28,316 nt of DNA from Ichthyophonus hoferi (GCA_002751075.1 NAOQ01000023.1:206158-234473), one strand, 5' to 3'; positions 1-11,396 are shown, numbered from the stretch's first letter. A program made the numbers and translations. The notes: a model not told the origin generated them from the sequence alone.

Positions 1-163
1 AAGACAGGTCTCTCACCAATCCAAATACTCGCCCGAAGTCTTCAACACCATTCAGTAGACTATCCAGTATGGCATACAATGCGTCATTATGGCAACCAAT
101 AGCCCCCTCACATGACGTCATATGGGTTACAATATCATCCAATAGGATGCCCATCTCCTTGCC
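1..163 (-). CDS. VPS35L: VPS35L exon 16 (cut by the window edge)
   Basis: Starts after acceptor CGACAG with GKEMGILLDDIVTHMT, matching human EVNTVLADVIKHMT, and stays open to position 1, where the reading RVFGLVRDLS fits human VLFSVEKFLP. An internal GTGAGA donor near position 24 exists, but similarity favours read-through to the edge. Confidence 0.9.
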
Positions 164-3100
164 CTGTCGTACGTACACTCACACTAAGGTTATAATTAAC
201 GATAGAAATCCTACAGAAAGCTAATGATATGTCTTGAATCACAAACTAATTATATTCTTCTTCAATCAAGAACAGAATAATGGTTCTAATAGGTGTTTAA
301 TCACAGAACTTGGAACTTTTCCCAAACAAAAAAGTTTCACATATAATAAAAAGTATTAAGTTTCTAGCCATATCAGATAAATAGCATATAAATGTTAATA
401 ACCAATACATTTTCTGACTTATCCTTTTAATGTATACAATTAAAATCCTTGTTACATTTAACAGTAGGGTCATTAACCATAACCAGCCCCTATCAATAAC
501 TTATATCTCTATCCATATCTCCACATTTATTTCATTCTACGCATATATAAGGTAATATAAAGTGGATCCATTTTTCTATGTTCATTTGTATTTCAAACAT
601 CCAACTAATATACTCTTTTTTCTTCTCTTTTTTTCTTCAAATATTCTAGGAACATTCTTGTACATATATGGTTATATTATGTTGCTATATACTAATAGCC
701 CTGTTTGTAACTCACAATAAGATTATTTCCTGGGTAGTATAATACAATAGGTAATAAGAAAGTATGATTTAGACCCTATAAGGTATGGCCAGATGCATTG
801 CAATATATACATACCAATCATAGATTTGTGTTTCACAAGTAAATACTTAAGAAGACTGGGCTAAGATTTTAATTGAAATGAATTGAAGGTGCCAAAGGCT
901 ATATATATGATAAATTAAAAACGAATTAGCAAGAAAACATACCATTGGTTATTATAATAACAGAAATAATAAACTAATGAGAAATAAATGATATTTAAAG
1001 AGGCAGAATTGATGAATAAATAAATAAGGTAAACATTTCTCTCTCCCTCTCTCTCTCTCTTTCTCTCTATCTCTCTCTGAGACACAAGATATAAAGTAAT
1101 CTACACATACCCCAAGATATTTGGCTACATACTGCACCCACACAGAACAACATGCGATGTATATCAATGGATCTTGCAGAGGAGAGATCGCATTCCATGC
1201 TTCATTTAGGATTAATCGCCTTTGTTCATTGGGTGGTCCACACTGACATAGACGACTTCCAAGGGCTTGATAGAGGAAATGCTATAACAATTAATTACAA
1301 TTAGTTAATTATAATAAATAATTACACTTAGTTAATTAAGGAAGTATGCTTTGAACTTATGGGATAATATTTGTTCAATATGCAATAAAAAATATATATA
1401 TTGGTTCTGTCATTGCCAGTTTCATATTGTAAATAATATCTAGTAATTATTGAGATAATATGAATGCGATAAAACATTAATTTTGAATAAAAATATAAAC
1501 CTTTAAAGAAGGGTATATTACTATACATACAAGATAAAACATTGGGCAATAATATATTTGAGGCTTTAGAAGATGAGTACATTAGCTTATATTTGTATAT
1601 GTATACCAAAATAAAAAACTACGTAGGCACCAATATGCAAAAGTGGATAAATAGAACTAAAAATACTATACATGTAACCAATATGCTACATTTAAATAAA
1701 TCGAATATATGTACCTATTTACAAGCCAGGCACACTGTACGTCAAACATAGAATTCAGTACGACAGATAACTTTTCTCATTTCCATTTCCAATAGTTAAA
1801 TAGAGTTCAGTACAAGATGTACAAAATATACTACTTCTATTGTCCAATAATTTCTTATAGCAAAAAAAGTATTTTTATACTATTTACATGTAGTAAAATA
1901 AACTTACGTGGCTAAAATTTAAGGCATAAAGAGAATATAGCCAAGCCCAAACATAACCATGAGCCGAGAGGATTACACTCTTACCTTTTCAATTCCAGTG
2001 GTAGTCTTAATCAATGCTAAGTAGTTATTTAGGTCATCGGCTACAATATAGGGTGGTAGGTTTGCAAGTAAAGCGTGGATGACTGGACCACACTTACTGG
2101 CTATAACAGTGTCATGAACCTCACGTAACTCCCTCTGTAGAGGATGCATGAAAATTAAAAACATTGATCAAACATACCTGTATAATTCTCTTTTTCTGCC
2201 TTTGCTTATACCTTTATATCAATGTGATTGTATTTGATTGTTACAAGATAGATACACATTAAATTCATGTAAGCACTTTTTTTTTTTTTTTGGCCATGTA
2301 TTATAAAATATATACATTGGTCATAGTAGCTATATTAGATGGGGAAATATTGACATTTATACTTTAGTTAATTAATTAATTACACATTAGCATGCACTGA
2401 CCTTACTGGCTTTCTCTAAAGCGCATTGCAGAATTACATCTAGGGCAGGGAGGGAAATGGTATTGTACTGTGATTGGCAGAGAAGGGTGAATAAGCAAAA
2501 AGGTACAATGATTGGATAATAGAAGAGGTAGAGGAAATATGATTGGTTTATACATGAGTGAGAAAATAAATATGATGGGCTTATAGAAAATTAAAGAGAA
2601 GGGTTACTATTAGATTATAAGAGAGGAAAGGAAAGGATGATAGATAGGAGAATAAACCAATGGATTCTTCTCTTTATTATTAGTAGTATTACTATTAGTA
2701 TTAGTATTATTAGCAGTATTATTATTATGATTATTATTATTACTAGTAGTACTATTAGGATTATTATTAGTAGTAGTATTATTATTAGTAGTATTATAAT
2801 TAGTAGTATTATAATTAGTAGTATTATTATTGCTAGTAGTATTATTATTATTAGTATTATTATTATTAGTATTATTATTATTAGTATTATTATTATTGTA
2901 TTATTATTAGTAGCATTATTATTAGTATTATTATTATTACTGTATTACCATTAGTATTATTATTAGTAGTATTATTATTAGTAGTATTATTAATACTATT
3001 ATTGGTAGTGGTAATATTATCAATACTATTATTAGCATTTATTATATCTTTTATCCAAATATGCCAATAATGCGACTGTTCAAATGCAGGCTAAGGTGCA

Positions 3101-6100
3101 TATGAGCCTTCATCGTGAATAGTATTTTTCCACCTGCATGAATATAACTCCAATCCATTATAACTATGGTGAATACAATAGAACAACCTTTACACCTACG
3201 TCAAAGTCTACAATTTCAGGCATGTATGTCGTTAAAGTTTACCATTTTTATTTGTTTGTTTCTTTTCGGTTAATATTAAAAATAATTTTATCTTCTTGTA
3301 AGATGATCACATATATGCATACACTAATTACAACTCTACTCTTACAAAACCTGTATTTATTTTTGTTATTAAAGCTGTTGTTGTGCCTATTCATATAATC
3401 AAAATTAAAATTACTATTCCTTATATTCCTATACAAATATTTTATTACTATAACTTAAATATTTTAAGATCAGTATTTAATCACAAGGCAGGGATTCCAA
3501 ACATCATATATATAGTATAATATTGTATAGAATACCACAAACATACCTCTTGGTCTAAGTTAAAAGAGCAAATTGCTTTAATGACACAAGGGAAATAAGA
3601 TCGATGTTGAGTCCCCACCATCCTTCCAGTCTTGCACAGATAACAACGCAAATAGGCAGAGACCATTGGATCTTCTATATAATTAAAATAAAAATAAAAA
3701 TAAAATCGGATAAAATAGAATAAAAATAATAAATAAAGACAAAGGAGTAAACAACTTAAATAAACAAAATAACGTAGAGGAATAAAAATATTAATAAACG
3801 AAGAAAAAATAGAAATAAAATAGAACAAAATCAAATGATAATATAAATCGATAAATAAAAACACACAGAGAGAAGATACATATAGAAGCAAGTTATATAT
3901 GTAAAGATTGATTAATTGTAGCGAAATAGACATGTATGTACGTCGGGTTGTTAGGCCTTGTTATATCAATGTACTAATGTATTATGAAAATGCACAATTA
4001 ATAAATAATAAAGTTTTATGATATCTTTCCATTGTGCTATAGAACTTTAATAATCCAATGAAAAGCTGGTAGGAAAATTTTAATCGACAGCTGTTAACAT
4101 AATACTGTTTGTATCACATTGAGACAATTATTACTTTATTGACGTATGTAAATCCTACAATGTTGTTAAATATATTTTTAAGAACCTTTGTTAATCAAAA
4201 CCAAGTGTAAATAGCCATATTTTTTAAAAAAACATTGTAACTACTACAGCTAATGGCTATATGATTTACACTGTATAATCTAAATCATAAACCCATTCCC
4301 TCCAAAAGGAAAACAGTAAAGCTACAAAAAAATACTAGACAGAGAAACTTAAACACCAAATCTGTACGTTCGTATACCAGTGGATAAAACGAAATATATG
4401 GTAGTAATGTATGGTATAATAAGTGGACTAGATAGGTGAATAGATAACTTGAAACATAAGATATCCTATATGATCGGAAGAGAGAAATTTTGTATAGGAA
4501 AAATGATTGGGAGAGTTGACCAGAGGTTTGGGAAACAAGGGTCCATTAACTACTTACCAACATCATTAATGCTCATATTTATTCTTACGAGGGCCTCACT
4601 AGTTAGATCGTCTCCAAGAATCTCATAGCAACCAATAAGGGCAATCTCCGCATATCTATAAAGACAAAGACATTGAAATAAATGCATGTATGTGGTTGGG
4701 GCTAAACCGTACAATCGAGAAAGAATAGCTACTTGTTATTTTTTATTCTATACTGCATTCTAAATGGTGTATGTATGTGCGTGTAACACAGATTTTGGGG
4801 TAGACTATGATGATTGGTAATGGACAATAAACTATGCATGTGATTGGACAGATACGCCTACAGAAGGACCCTATATAGTTTACTGGTGGAAAAGAATATA
4901 TTAGGATTTAGAGGTTCACAACATCTCATCCGGTAGCTCACAGACCGCAATAGTCTCTCTTTACAGTAACCGTAGTCAGTTCTACCATTTACCTACAATC
5001 CTAATCCTACCTTTCTCTCCATTCATTGATTAGAGTTAAAATAATACAGACATTACCCCACTGTTTATTATAATCAACATAGCACACATTACTTAATTAT
5101 ATATAACATTATAATAACATAGATATCATCCAATAAGATAGGGTATTTTAAAAAACACAGACATCACCCAATCAGATACCATAATTAAAATAACACATTG
5201 ACACCTACATATGAGGAACCAGATCTTTAATAGATGCAACCTTGGTGAACCAATTGCGACAGGTCTGTTGTACCTCCGTGCTAAAACCCATGCCTGGATA
5301 GAAACAGCAATATGCAAGCAAAGAACGTTATGACCAATCAAAACTGAATGCTATTAGTTATTAATAGCATTAATGTCTAAGATAATCCCTTGTCCCCTTC
5401 CATTCCTTACTATAATACGTTTCATTTTTTCTAGTGTTTTTCTCTCTCCTCTTTTTAACTGGCATACTATTAACAGAGCTTCACCCTCTCATACCTTCAG
5501 TAACACCAACATACTGCAAGTAATCAGTTTACTATATTGCACACTACACTATTACTCGACCTAGACTAACCTTGCGTGGACCCTGCCATTGTATTCTGTG
5601 CCTTCATCTGTGTGCCAACGTGGCGATAGGTCAGATTAAAATTTAATGTTATTTAAGTATTGATGCCATTGCACAATAAATTCATTTGGTCATATTCAAA
5701 GGAAATCTTTTATTTTCTCAGCGTAATTATATTACTTTCTTTTTGTTTATAAATAAAACTAGTAGTATAAAAAGGTTAAAGAATTATAAATAACACAATT
5801 CATACACCTAAATACCATAAATAAATTATTTGTACAGTAAATCGTAGCACAAACCTTTAGTGCTGTTATATAATTCTCTAACTTAACCTCCACTATCTTT
5901 CTCTGCATGCATACGTACAGACTAATATACGAATACTTCCATAGATCTATTCTGGCCCATTCATAATGACAGAATAATACAAACAATGTATGTATATATA
6001 TATATATATTCAGTTATATAGATATTTGTATCAATTAAGGCTAACTGTGAACCTACTTTCTATGAACCTCTAGTGTTCACTGCTACATGTCTCTACAACT

Positions 6101-6118
6101 CAAAATATAAGTATGTGT

Positions 6119-6163
<45 letters not shown>

Positions 6164-9100
6164 TTATGTATGTGTTTGCTCTGGCTAAAAGCGATTGCCG
6201 TGTAGGTTACGTAAAGGAATAACTACCATATCTAAAATACCAATAATACCTTTAAGACCTATAATACCTCATCTATACATATATAAACATTACAGTTAAA
6301 CAAACCCAAGCAGCGTACATGCGCTATATATATCACACAAGAGATAATACACAGAGAAAGAGAGGAATATCTAACCGTGATTCTCTTGTAAACCAATCCA
6401 CCAAACAGATCTAGCAGCCTGGTAACCAGTACAAATATACAGGGATAGAAAGACCTCCCTTTGGCCTTTGTTAATAACTTGGCGCCCTGTATGCATACAG
6501 TACTCTTAGTCCATGTGTTTTTTTTATGTTTCCTTATATGGTGTCTACATTTATTTGTTTGTCTTTTTCTTTTTTATCATGCATTCGTTTTTGTATATTT
6601 CTATAATTGATTGCAAGTTTTCATTATATATTTATTTCCGGTTGAAATGTATAATTAACAAGAAATTATGTCATGATTATGTTTTCGGCAATGTCACTGT
6701 ACACACTGTCAACAATGCTATTACAATAATGCTTGCTTGGTTCCCCTTACGTAAGCATATATGTAGGTATACCTACTAACTCATGATTAACAGAAGTATG
6801 TCGCAAATAATGGTCAAAGCTTATCAAGGATAGAAAACAATAGCTTAAAATTAAAACTAACAAATAATTGGGAAAAAGTGGAGAGGGGATGACCTGGTAG
6901 ACTATCTTTATCGCCCTAATCCACTGTTCATTGGTCCAGGCGTCAATAAGATTCTGTTAATGCCTAGTTAGTATATATAGAGTAGAATGTCATCATACTA
7001 GTATTGACTGCCATGCTTGCCATTAGAGGTGGTCAACTATATATCCAGATTATATATGTGGGTAGGTAGATATATACGAATATCCTTCTTAACTCGGTAG
7101 TTTGGACACACCATCCGGTTACTATACACGCATATGCAAATAGATATACATATAGATATACATATAGATATACATATAGATATACATATAGATATACATA
7201 TAGATATGCATATAGATATACATATTTCCATACATCCCAGAGGCACTTTCTTGTCCCCCTGTGATAGCCTGTACGCACCAGGCCTCTCTCTAGCACACAC
7301 ACACCTATTCTACATAAAATCATCATAATATCCTTTATATTGCTATAACTGCAATATTATTATCAAATACCCACCACACTAACGACTAAATACATTCACC
7401 CAATGCTGCACCTGATTGAGAAGATTAATCTGATCAAGATATCTTGATTTAGTCCAAATTTCCATATCAGATTGATCACTAGATTGACCTGTTTTCATTG
7501 GTTCTTGTGCCTTTAATCCCTTCTGTATCATTGGAATTTCTATATATGTGTGTTTTATTATATTAATATACTATTAAATGTTAATATTACCCAATAATTG
7601 GATGGATAATTAGCATAAATGACAATCTTACATGTGTGCATATACGTATATGTAGATCAGAGTAGCTGGTTAACCAAAACATTGCATGTTTATGTTAGTG
7701 TGTTTGTTTGTATAGCTACTGATATATATGTCCTATATATATATATATATTTACGGCTATATACTTTATAAATACTTATATATACGTACACACACATATA
7801 TATATATATACCTATATGTATATACTTAGTTATATGCCGAGGTATGTATTTCTATTTATATGTCATGAATATATACAGGCCAATGAACGTAATGTATAGA
7901 GCAGATGGTATATTAATACGTGCTATTTTACTATTATTAAAATGATTTGATTGCAAAATAATGTAAATATCTACATAGAGTTACCTCTACCCCAACCAAA
8001 TTTCTTTTTATAGAGACATAACCCAATCATTTACGCATATGTTTCCCACCAATAGAAATTGATTTCCTACGTAGTGGCTGGCTATATGGTAGCAATTGAT
8101 ATAACATATTCATATACAGTAAACGTAGAGGAAGAGAAAGAGTTGGAAATTAAACACAGCTTTCAATACGTAATAAAAATATAAAAATGCGTAAAGAGAG
8201 AGAGAGAGAGAGAGATAATACAAAGGAAAAATGAGTGCATAATATTACAAGGAAGGCAAAGATATCAAGATAGGATAATAAGGTACCTTGGCCCATACCT
8301 AGTTCAAAAGTGTTGTTATTTTTCAAAATATTCTCACACTTCACAGTCCACCAATCGTTCACATCATCTTGTGATTGGTTGGCCTCACTAAAAGTGAAAT
8401 TTACAGTTATATTATCTACAAAAGGTTATATATATATTATTAATATTTATTTTTTTATACAAGTATGTGATTGGTGATTTTTGATCAATAAATATACAAC
8501 ATAGTTAGATAATAGTCACATAACCATGTCCTAAAAATCAAAAATTAAAAAATCCATTTAGTCTATTCATAGGTTTAAATCATTGGTCAATTAAAGTAGC
8601 TCAAAACCTAATCCTGAAAGATACATTCGTTTACATTGCTCCTTGTTCCATGAATCTATCCAATAACAAACTCATATATATATACTGTTACGTGATATAA
8701 AAATACCTATCCAATTGCTTTGCAGTATTTTTTGCATAACAAGTACTAGTGAAAATATACCCTAATTGAGCAGGTAACCTGACAGCAAATAGCAAACCAA
8801 AGCTATACATGCTCATTGGTAGTAAATCATACAGCAATATATCTCTCTAGAAAGCAATAAGAATCTAAACATGTACATTGCATTCACGCTTGTATATACA
8901 CATATCAACATAATATAATCATCTTAACATACCTATTTCTCTCCATTTCATTGGACATTAGAGGATCAGTGATGTCATTATGATGCAGTCCTAACTGGGA
9001 TAAGGGGTCTATGGGTTGTAATACTTTAGTATCCCCCTAGGGTAAAACAAATTTTTATTTTCTCGAACTCCCATTCATATCTATATACACATTATCTGTT

Positions 9101-11396
9101 TTTCTTTCATATACTAAATTTCTGTTACTCTAGCTTGGTATATATTTAGCACGACCCTCTATATGTATTATCCAGCGTTAATAAGTACTGATTGGTACTA
9201 ATAGGTATATGAATCTAATATTTTTATCACTACTATTTTGAATATCTTTATCTCTTTCCTTTGTGACGTCCTCACTACGCATCCTATGAGGTTATAATTG
9301 GTAGTGTAAGTACGTGTACATAGTGCAGTCCTTTGTATACTTGTATGCATGTGCTTACATAATATAAGACTCATAAGTGCCTCGCTCTCCCGCCCTCCAC
9401 AGCTTTATCCACACATATATTTATATATATTCACTTTTTTTCACTTTTATTCTATAATTATCTCTTACCTTCCAGGTTATATGTAGCCTACAACATAATA
9501 TATTCATCGATATATCTAGTTAAAAAATCTACACCCCAACAGCTACTATAAAATCAATCTATACCTAACTACATCAATCCAATACACACATATAGACATA
9601 CCTACCTACAATGAATTCAACTTCACTGACAGGAACCTTGGCTGTCTTGATTGGAACTCCATTTTTATCCACCTAAACCCATATAAAATTTGAGTAGTGT
9701 GTCAGTATGGATCTTGCTTTACACTATACTTTATAAGTACCTCAATTGGTATGAATTGGTAGGAGATTAAATTATATACTTTTTATAAGCATTATTATTA
9801 AATGGTGTACGATTTTAAACCGTGTAGATGGTATGATTTGGTCAGAAATTTTATATTTTACAGGCTCATTTACATTGGTCGGTTTCCTTCTCCGCCTCCT
9901 TTGTCTTTTAGTATTGTACGATAGTATAATAATATAATAGTGTGATACTATAATGATATAATAGTACCGTGGCATGATAGTACCGTGGTATGATAGTAGA
10001 ATAGTATGATGGTAGAGTAGTTTGATAGTATGATAGTCTGATAGTATAATCGTATGATAATATAATAGTCTGATAGTATAATGGTATAATAGTACAGTAG
10101 TATAGTAGTACAGTGGTATGATAGTACAGTAGTATGATAGTACAGTAGTATGATAGTATAATCGAAAAATATTCTGACAGTATAACATTACGTAACTATG
10201 TATATATTTCATTGTACCACATCAGAGATACAATCAAGAATACTTTCGCTGTTGGTTGTATCTCTAAATTATGCTAACAAACATTATTATACAGAATAAT
10301 TATATGCGAGTATTTATTCTTATTGTAATTTGACACCCTATAATTACCATTATTATCACATTATCGCGCAAATTAATAAAACAATTCGATGTAAAACAAA
10401 CTTCATCGAAGCGCTATATGCAAATCCAAAAGGGTTTGTACGAAGCACTAAAGAAATACTGTAAGTATAGCAAAACACTTTAAAACTAAACGCATGAAGG
10501 ACCCTAAGTAAATGGTGCAGGTATAATATGGCAATAACCTTTAAAAATAATAAATAACATCACTTATAACCTGTAATCTACAAGTGAATATATTATACAA
10601 AAAACATATAAAACATATATTATAACAACACAAAAAAGGAAAACTTATACACAAGTTAGTATACAAATCATGTATTTAAGCCCCACTATAACCATTTATT
10701 TTCTAAACACTAATGGTTTAGTATACTATGTTCTCCTCAATATAACTGCACTGACATAATATTAATATGATCAAGTCACGGGTCAACTAAATATTTCATT
10801 ATTTCATGTGATTTTACCCAGGTGGCCTCTTTGAAACTCTCAACCTAACATCCTTTTCTTTGCTACAGAAAACATGTCCTATTTCTCCTAAATATGTGAA
10901 GTACCTACAGACAATCCTTCCTGAAAAGGGTGACACTGCGTGGCTTTCAGGTGGCATTTCAGTGTATTCTCCTCACTGTCATAGTCTCGTACCTTAGGAG
11001 ACCTGCCAAATTTATGCACGTCTATAAGCTACTATCAGCTAGCCAAAGGACTGGTGTGTTCAATGTCGTTTAAAGTACCATCTGTTTGATTTATGGCAGC
11101 ATATTGTAGCTAGGGTACTCTAGCACAGCTGGTCTTATATACATGTTCATGTTATATATGTACATAGGAAGTTATCCATATACTACGGTCATATATATAT
11201 GCGGATTCACAATTAGTTGCTATTTTCTATTAATGGTATATACATTTCCTCTATTGGTTTAGTAGTGGTTTTCTTTTTAAGGAGAATAAATGAAAGACTG
11301 TGGAGGTCGAAAGGAGTAAGAAAAAGAAAGAAAAGATACAAAAAATAGATTCAAACAATCAATTTTGCTACCTCTTTCGCGTCTTTCCTCACCCAT
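1..11396 (-). CDS. VPS35L: VPS35L, retriever complex large subunit (5' portion, multi-exon, runs off the window)
   Basis: In animals this protein forms retriever with VPS29 and VPS26C, and works with SNX17 and the CCC complex to return integrins and other cargo from endosomes to the cell surface. I recognised it because exon translations follow remembered human VPS35L in order: DAWTNEQWIRAIKIVYQ (human DAWASDQKVKALKIVIQ), TCRNWFTKVASIKDLVP (TCLNWFFKIASIRELIP), DPMVSAYLRCYLCKTG (DPLVSVYARAYLCRVG) and ILNEAWNAI (ILNEAWKVI). Fifteen exons plus a possible ATGG micro-exon total 1,570 bases. Every donor/acceptor phase matches and no exon contains an in-frame stop. This gives about 523 residues against roughly 960 in human; the missing C-terminal part, which holds the VPS29-binding half of the solenoid, lies beyond position 1. 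Introns are 267 to 1,236 bases. Splice sites are predicted by eye. The gene is divergent from the fucosyltransferase to its right. Confidence 0.93.
1037..1079. repeat. CT microsatellite in a VPS35L intron region
   Basis: Interrupted run of CT/TC dinucleotides close to the donor of exon 15. On the gene's own strand it is a purine (GA) tract a few tens of bases inside the intron. Confidence 0.9.
1111..1281 (-). CDS. VPS35L: VPS35L exon 15
   Basis: Fifty-seven codons, phase 0, acceptor TTATAG and donor GTATGT. It encodes a Gly-Pro-Pro-Asn-Glu stretch followed by RRLILNEAWNAI and WVQYVAKYL, matching human ADPPESDRLQILNEAWKVI and WVEYTCKHF. A strongly diagnostic exon. Confidence 0.95.
1985..2134 (-). 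CDS. VPS35L: VPS35L exon 14
   Basis: Fifty codons, phase 0 at both ends, acceptor CTCTACAG and donor GTAAGA. It contains VIHALLANLPPYI, matching the helical region before the human SLGLNLALADPPE block. Similarity is modest, but order, phase and splice sites are clear. Confidence 0.9.
2402..2467 (-). CDS. VPS35L: VPS35L exon 13
   Basis: Twenty-two codons, phase 0, acceptor ATCACAG and donor GTCAGT. It encodes ISLPALDVILQCALEK, in the place of human YPPAMDWIFQCISYHAPE. An internal CTAG acceptor would break the phase, so the upstream acceptor was chosen. Confidence 0.87.
2674..3041. repeat. Imperfect ATT/AGT trinucleotide tract, about 370 bp
   Basis: Long array of ATT and AGT triplets within the intron between VPS35L exons 12 and 13. 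It yields a spurious Ile/Ser-rich reading frame on the plus strand. Confidence 0.9.
3547..3674 (-). CDS. VPS35L: VPS35L exon 12
   Basis: Acceptor TATATAG, donor GTATGT, 2 bases plus 42 codons. It starts DPMVSAYLRCYLCKTG (human DPLVSVYARAYLCRVG), the best conserved block seen. The intron sequence just upstream of the acceptor is A-rich on the plus strand and gives a spurious longer reading frame. Confidence 0.95.
4558..4655 (-). CDS. VPS35L: VPS35L exon 11
   Basis: Acceptor TTATAG and a strong donor GTAAGT. YAEIALIGCYEIL aligns with human YVEASILKCNKFL, and the exon ends INMSIND before the DPMVS block of the next exon (human IRGIGDPLVS). Confidence 0.93.
5209..5293 (-). CDS. VPS35L: VPS35L exon 10
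   Basis: Acceptor ATCCAG, donor GTAGGT, 2 + 81 + 2 bases. It encodes TCRNWFTKVASIKDLVP, matching human TCLNWFFKIASIRELIP. Part of the HEAT-like solenoid. Confidence 0.94.
5571..5607 (-). CDS. VPS35L: VPS35L exon 9 (short)
   Basis: Only 37 bases (12 codons plus 1), acceptor CACACAG and donor GTTAGT. The peptide MKAQNTMAGSTQ fits the region of human FSPENANDTAKE. It is supported by phase agreement with both neighbours. The human protein has more residues here, so a shift of the acceptor cannot be excluded. Confidence 0.75.
6124..6163. repeat. AT then GT compound microsatellite
   Basis: About 13 AT units run into about 7 GT units, inside the intron between VPS35L exons 8 and 9. Such compound arrays are typical variable loci. 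Confidence 0.9.
6376..6486 (-). CDS. VPS35L: VPS35L exon 8
   Basis: Thirty-seven codons, phase 0 at both ends, acceptor ATACAG and donor GTTAGA. FYPCIFVLVTRLLDLFGG followed by LVYKRI matches human FYPSKFVLITDILDTFGK plus LVYERI. It forms part of the N-terminal helical repeats. Confidence 0.94.
6894..6953 (-). CDS. VPS35L: VPS35L exon 7
   Basis: Twenty codons, phase 0 at both ends, acceptor TTAACAG and a weaker donor GTCATC. The peptide DAWTNEQWIRAIKIVYQ matches human DAWASDQKVKALKIVIQ almost position by position. This is one of the clearest diagnostic exons. Confidence 0.93.
7139..7225. repeat. 12-bp minisatellite, about seven copies
   Basis: The unit ATAGATATACAT is repeated about seven times with one visible base variant near the end. 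It lies in the intron between VPS35L exons 6 and 7. Because 12 is a multiple of three, it stays open in several frames, which produces spurious repetitive open frames on both strands. Confidence 0.92.
7412..7539 (-). CDS. VPS35L: VPS35L exon 6
   Basis: Two bases plus 42 codons, acceptor ATATAG and donor GTGCAG after CAG. The end reads SRYLDQINLLNQ, matching human DYVNRIEELNQ at the start of the helical solenoid. The donor is chosen by phase and by similarity, since reading on soon hits a stop. Confidence 0.9.
8195..8215. repeat. GA microsatellite
   Basis: Uninterrupted AG repeat of about ten units just downstream (on the gene's strand) of VPS35L exon 5. Confidence 0.88.
8299..8387 (-). CDS. 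VPS35L: VPS35L exon 5
   Basis: Codes for 29 full codons including VNDWWTVKCENIL, which aligns with human FEPWTNKRGEIL. The acceptor is CTTTTAG. There are two possible donors 12 bases apart, GTATGG (used here) and GTACCT (exon down to 8287). Both keep the frame, so the product may gain four residues. Confidence 0.87.
8933..9036 (-). CDS. VPS35L: VPS35L exon 4, DPL-motif segment
   Basis: Thirty-four codons plus 2 bases, acceptor CCCTAG and donor GTATGT. It carries two Asp-Pro-Leu motifs (PIDPLSQLG and ITDPLMSN), as does the human N-terminal region (VDPLSSVLDGTDPLSMF). This supports the assignment of the weakly conserved exons around it. Confidence 0.88.
9610..9672 (-). CDS. VPS35L: VPS35L exon 3
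   Basis: Twenty-one codons, phase 0 at both ends, acceptor TTTAG and donor GTAGGT. The peptide begins VDKNGVPIKTAKVP. It falls in the poorly conserved linker of the N-terminal belt, so support comes from the clean splice sites, the open frame and the phase fit rather than from similarity. Confidence 0.8.
9910..10162. repeat. Degenerate ~10-bp minisatellite, about 250 bp
   Basis: Many variants of a 10-base unit like ATAGTATGAT, with AGTACAGT and AGTATAAT forms; towards the right end a 20-base higher unit is visible (AGTATGATAGTACAGT). It lies in the long intron between VPS35L exons 2 and 3 and creates a false Tyr/Leu/His-rich frame on the minus strand. Confidence 0.88.
10909..11021 (-). CDS. 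VPS35L: VPS35L exon 2, N-terminal belt segment
   Basis: Acceptor TATAG and donor GTAGGT bound 37 codons plus 2 bases. The translation contains KVRDYDSEENTLKCHL and ends QCHPFQEGLS, matching the start of human VPS35L (RNRNYKAEF ... HPLKP). In published retriever structures the human HPL region belongs to a flexible N-terminal belt that binds VPS29. Here Leu is replaced by Phe (HPF). An alternative acceptor at GGCAG (exon from 11002) would shorten the exon. Confidence 0.75.
11393..11396 (-). CDS. VPS35L: VPS35L possible first coding exon (ATG plus one base)
   Basis: The next exon has no in-frame ATG before a stop. On the minus strand here, ATGG is followed by a good donor (GTGAGG). Joined to the next exon it reads Met-Asp-Val-His-Lys-Phe, in phase 1, putting the start about 15 residues before the conserved Arg-Asp-Tyr; human VPS35L has a similar spacing. 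This rests on phase and position only; another first exon further upstream is possible. Confidence 0.38.

Noticed and set aside
2637-2954. 105-codon Ile/Ser-rich frame
   Set aside because: Produced by the ATT/AGT trinucleotide tract inside a VPS35L intron.
3481-3933. 150-codon minus-strand frame as a gene of its own
   Set aside because: Only its C-terminal part (VPS35L exon 12) is coding; the rest is A-rich intron read through the acceptor.
7033-7328. Overlapping frames with regular Tyr-Val, Ile-Cys or His-Ile repeats on both strands
   Set aside because: All come from the 12-base minisatellite; a unit divisible by three stays open in several frames.
5996-7811. Several pure AT runs as possible hairpins or origins
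   Set aside because: Simple AT repeats are common throughout this genome and carry no further signal.
9772-10212. 146-codon minus-strand frame rich in Tyr, Leu, His and Thr
   Set aside because: It is the direct translation of the 10-base minisatellite; the repeat explains the open frame.
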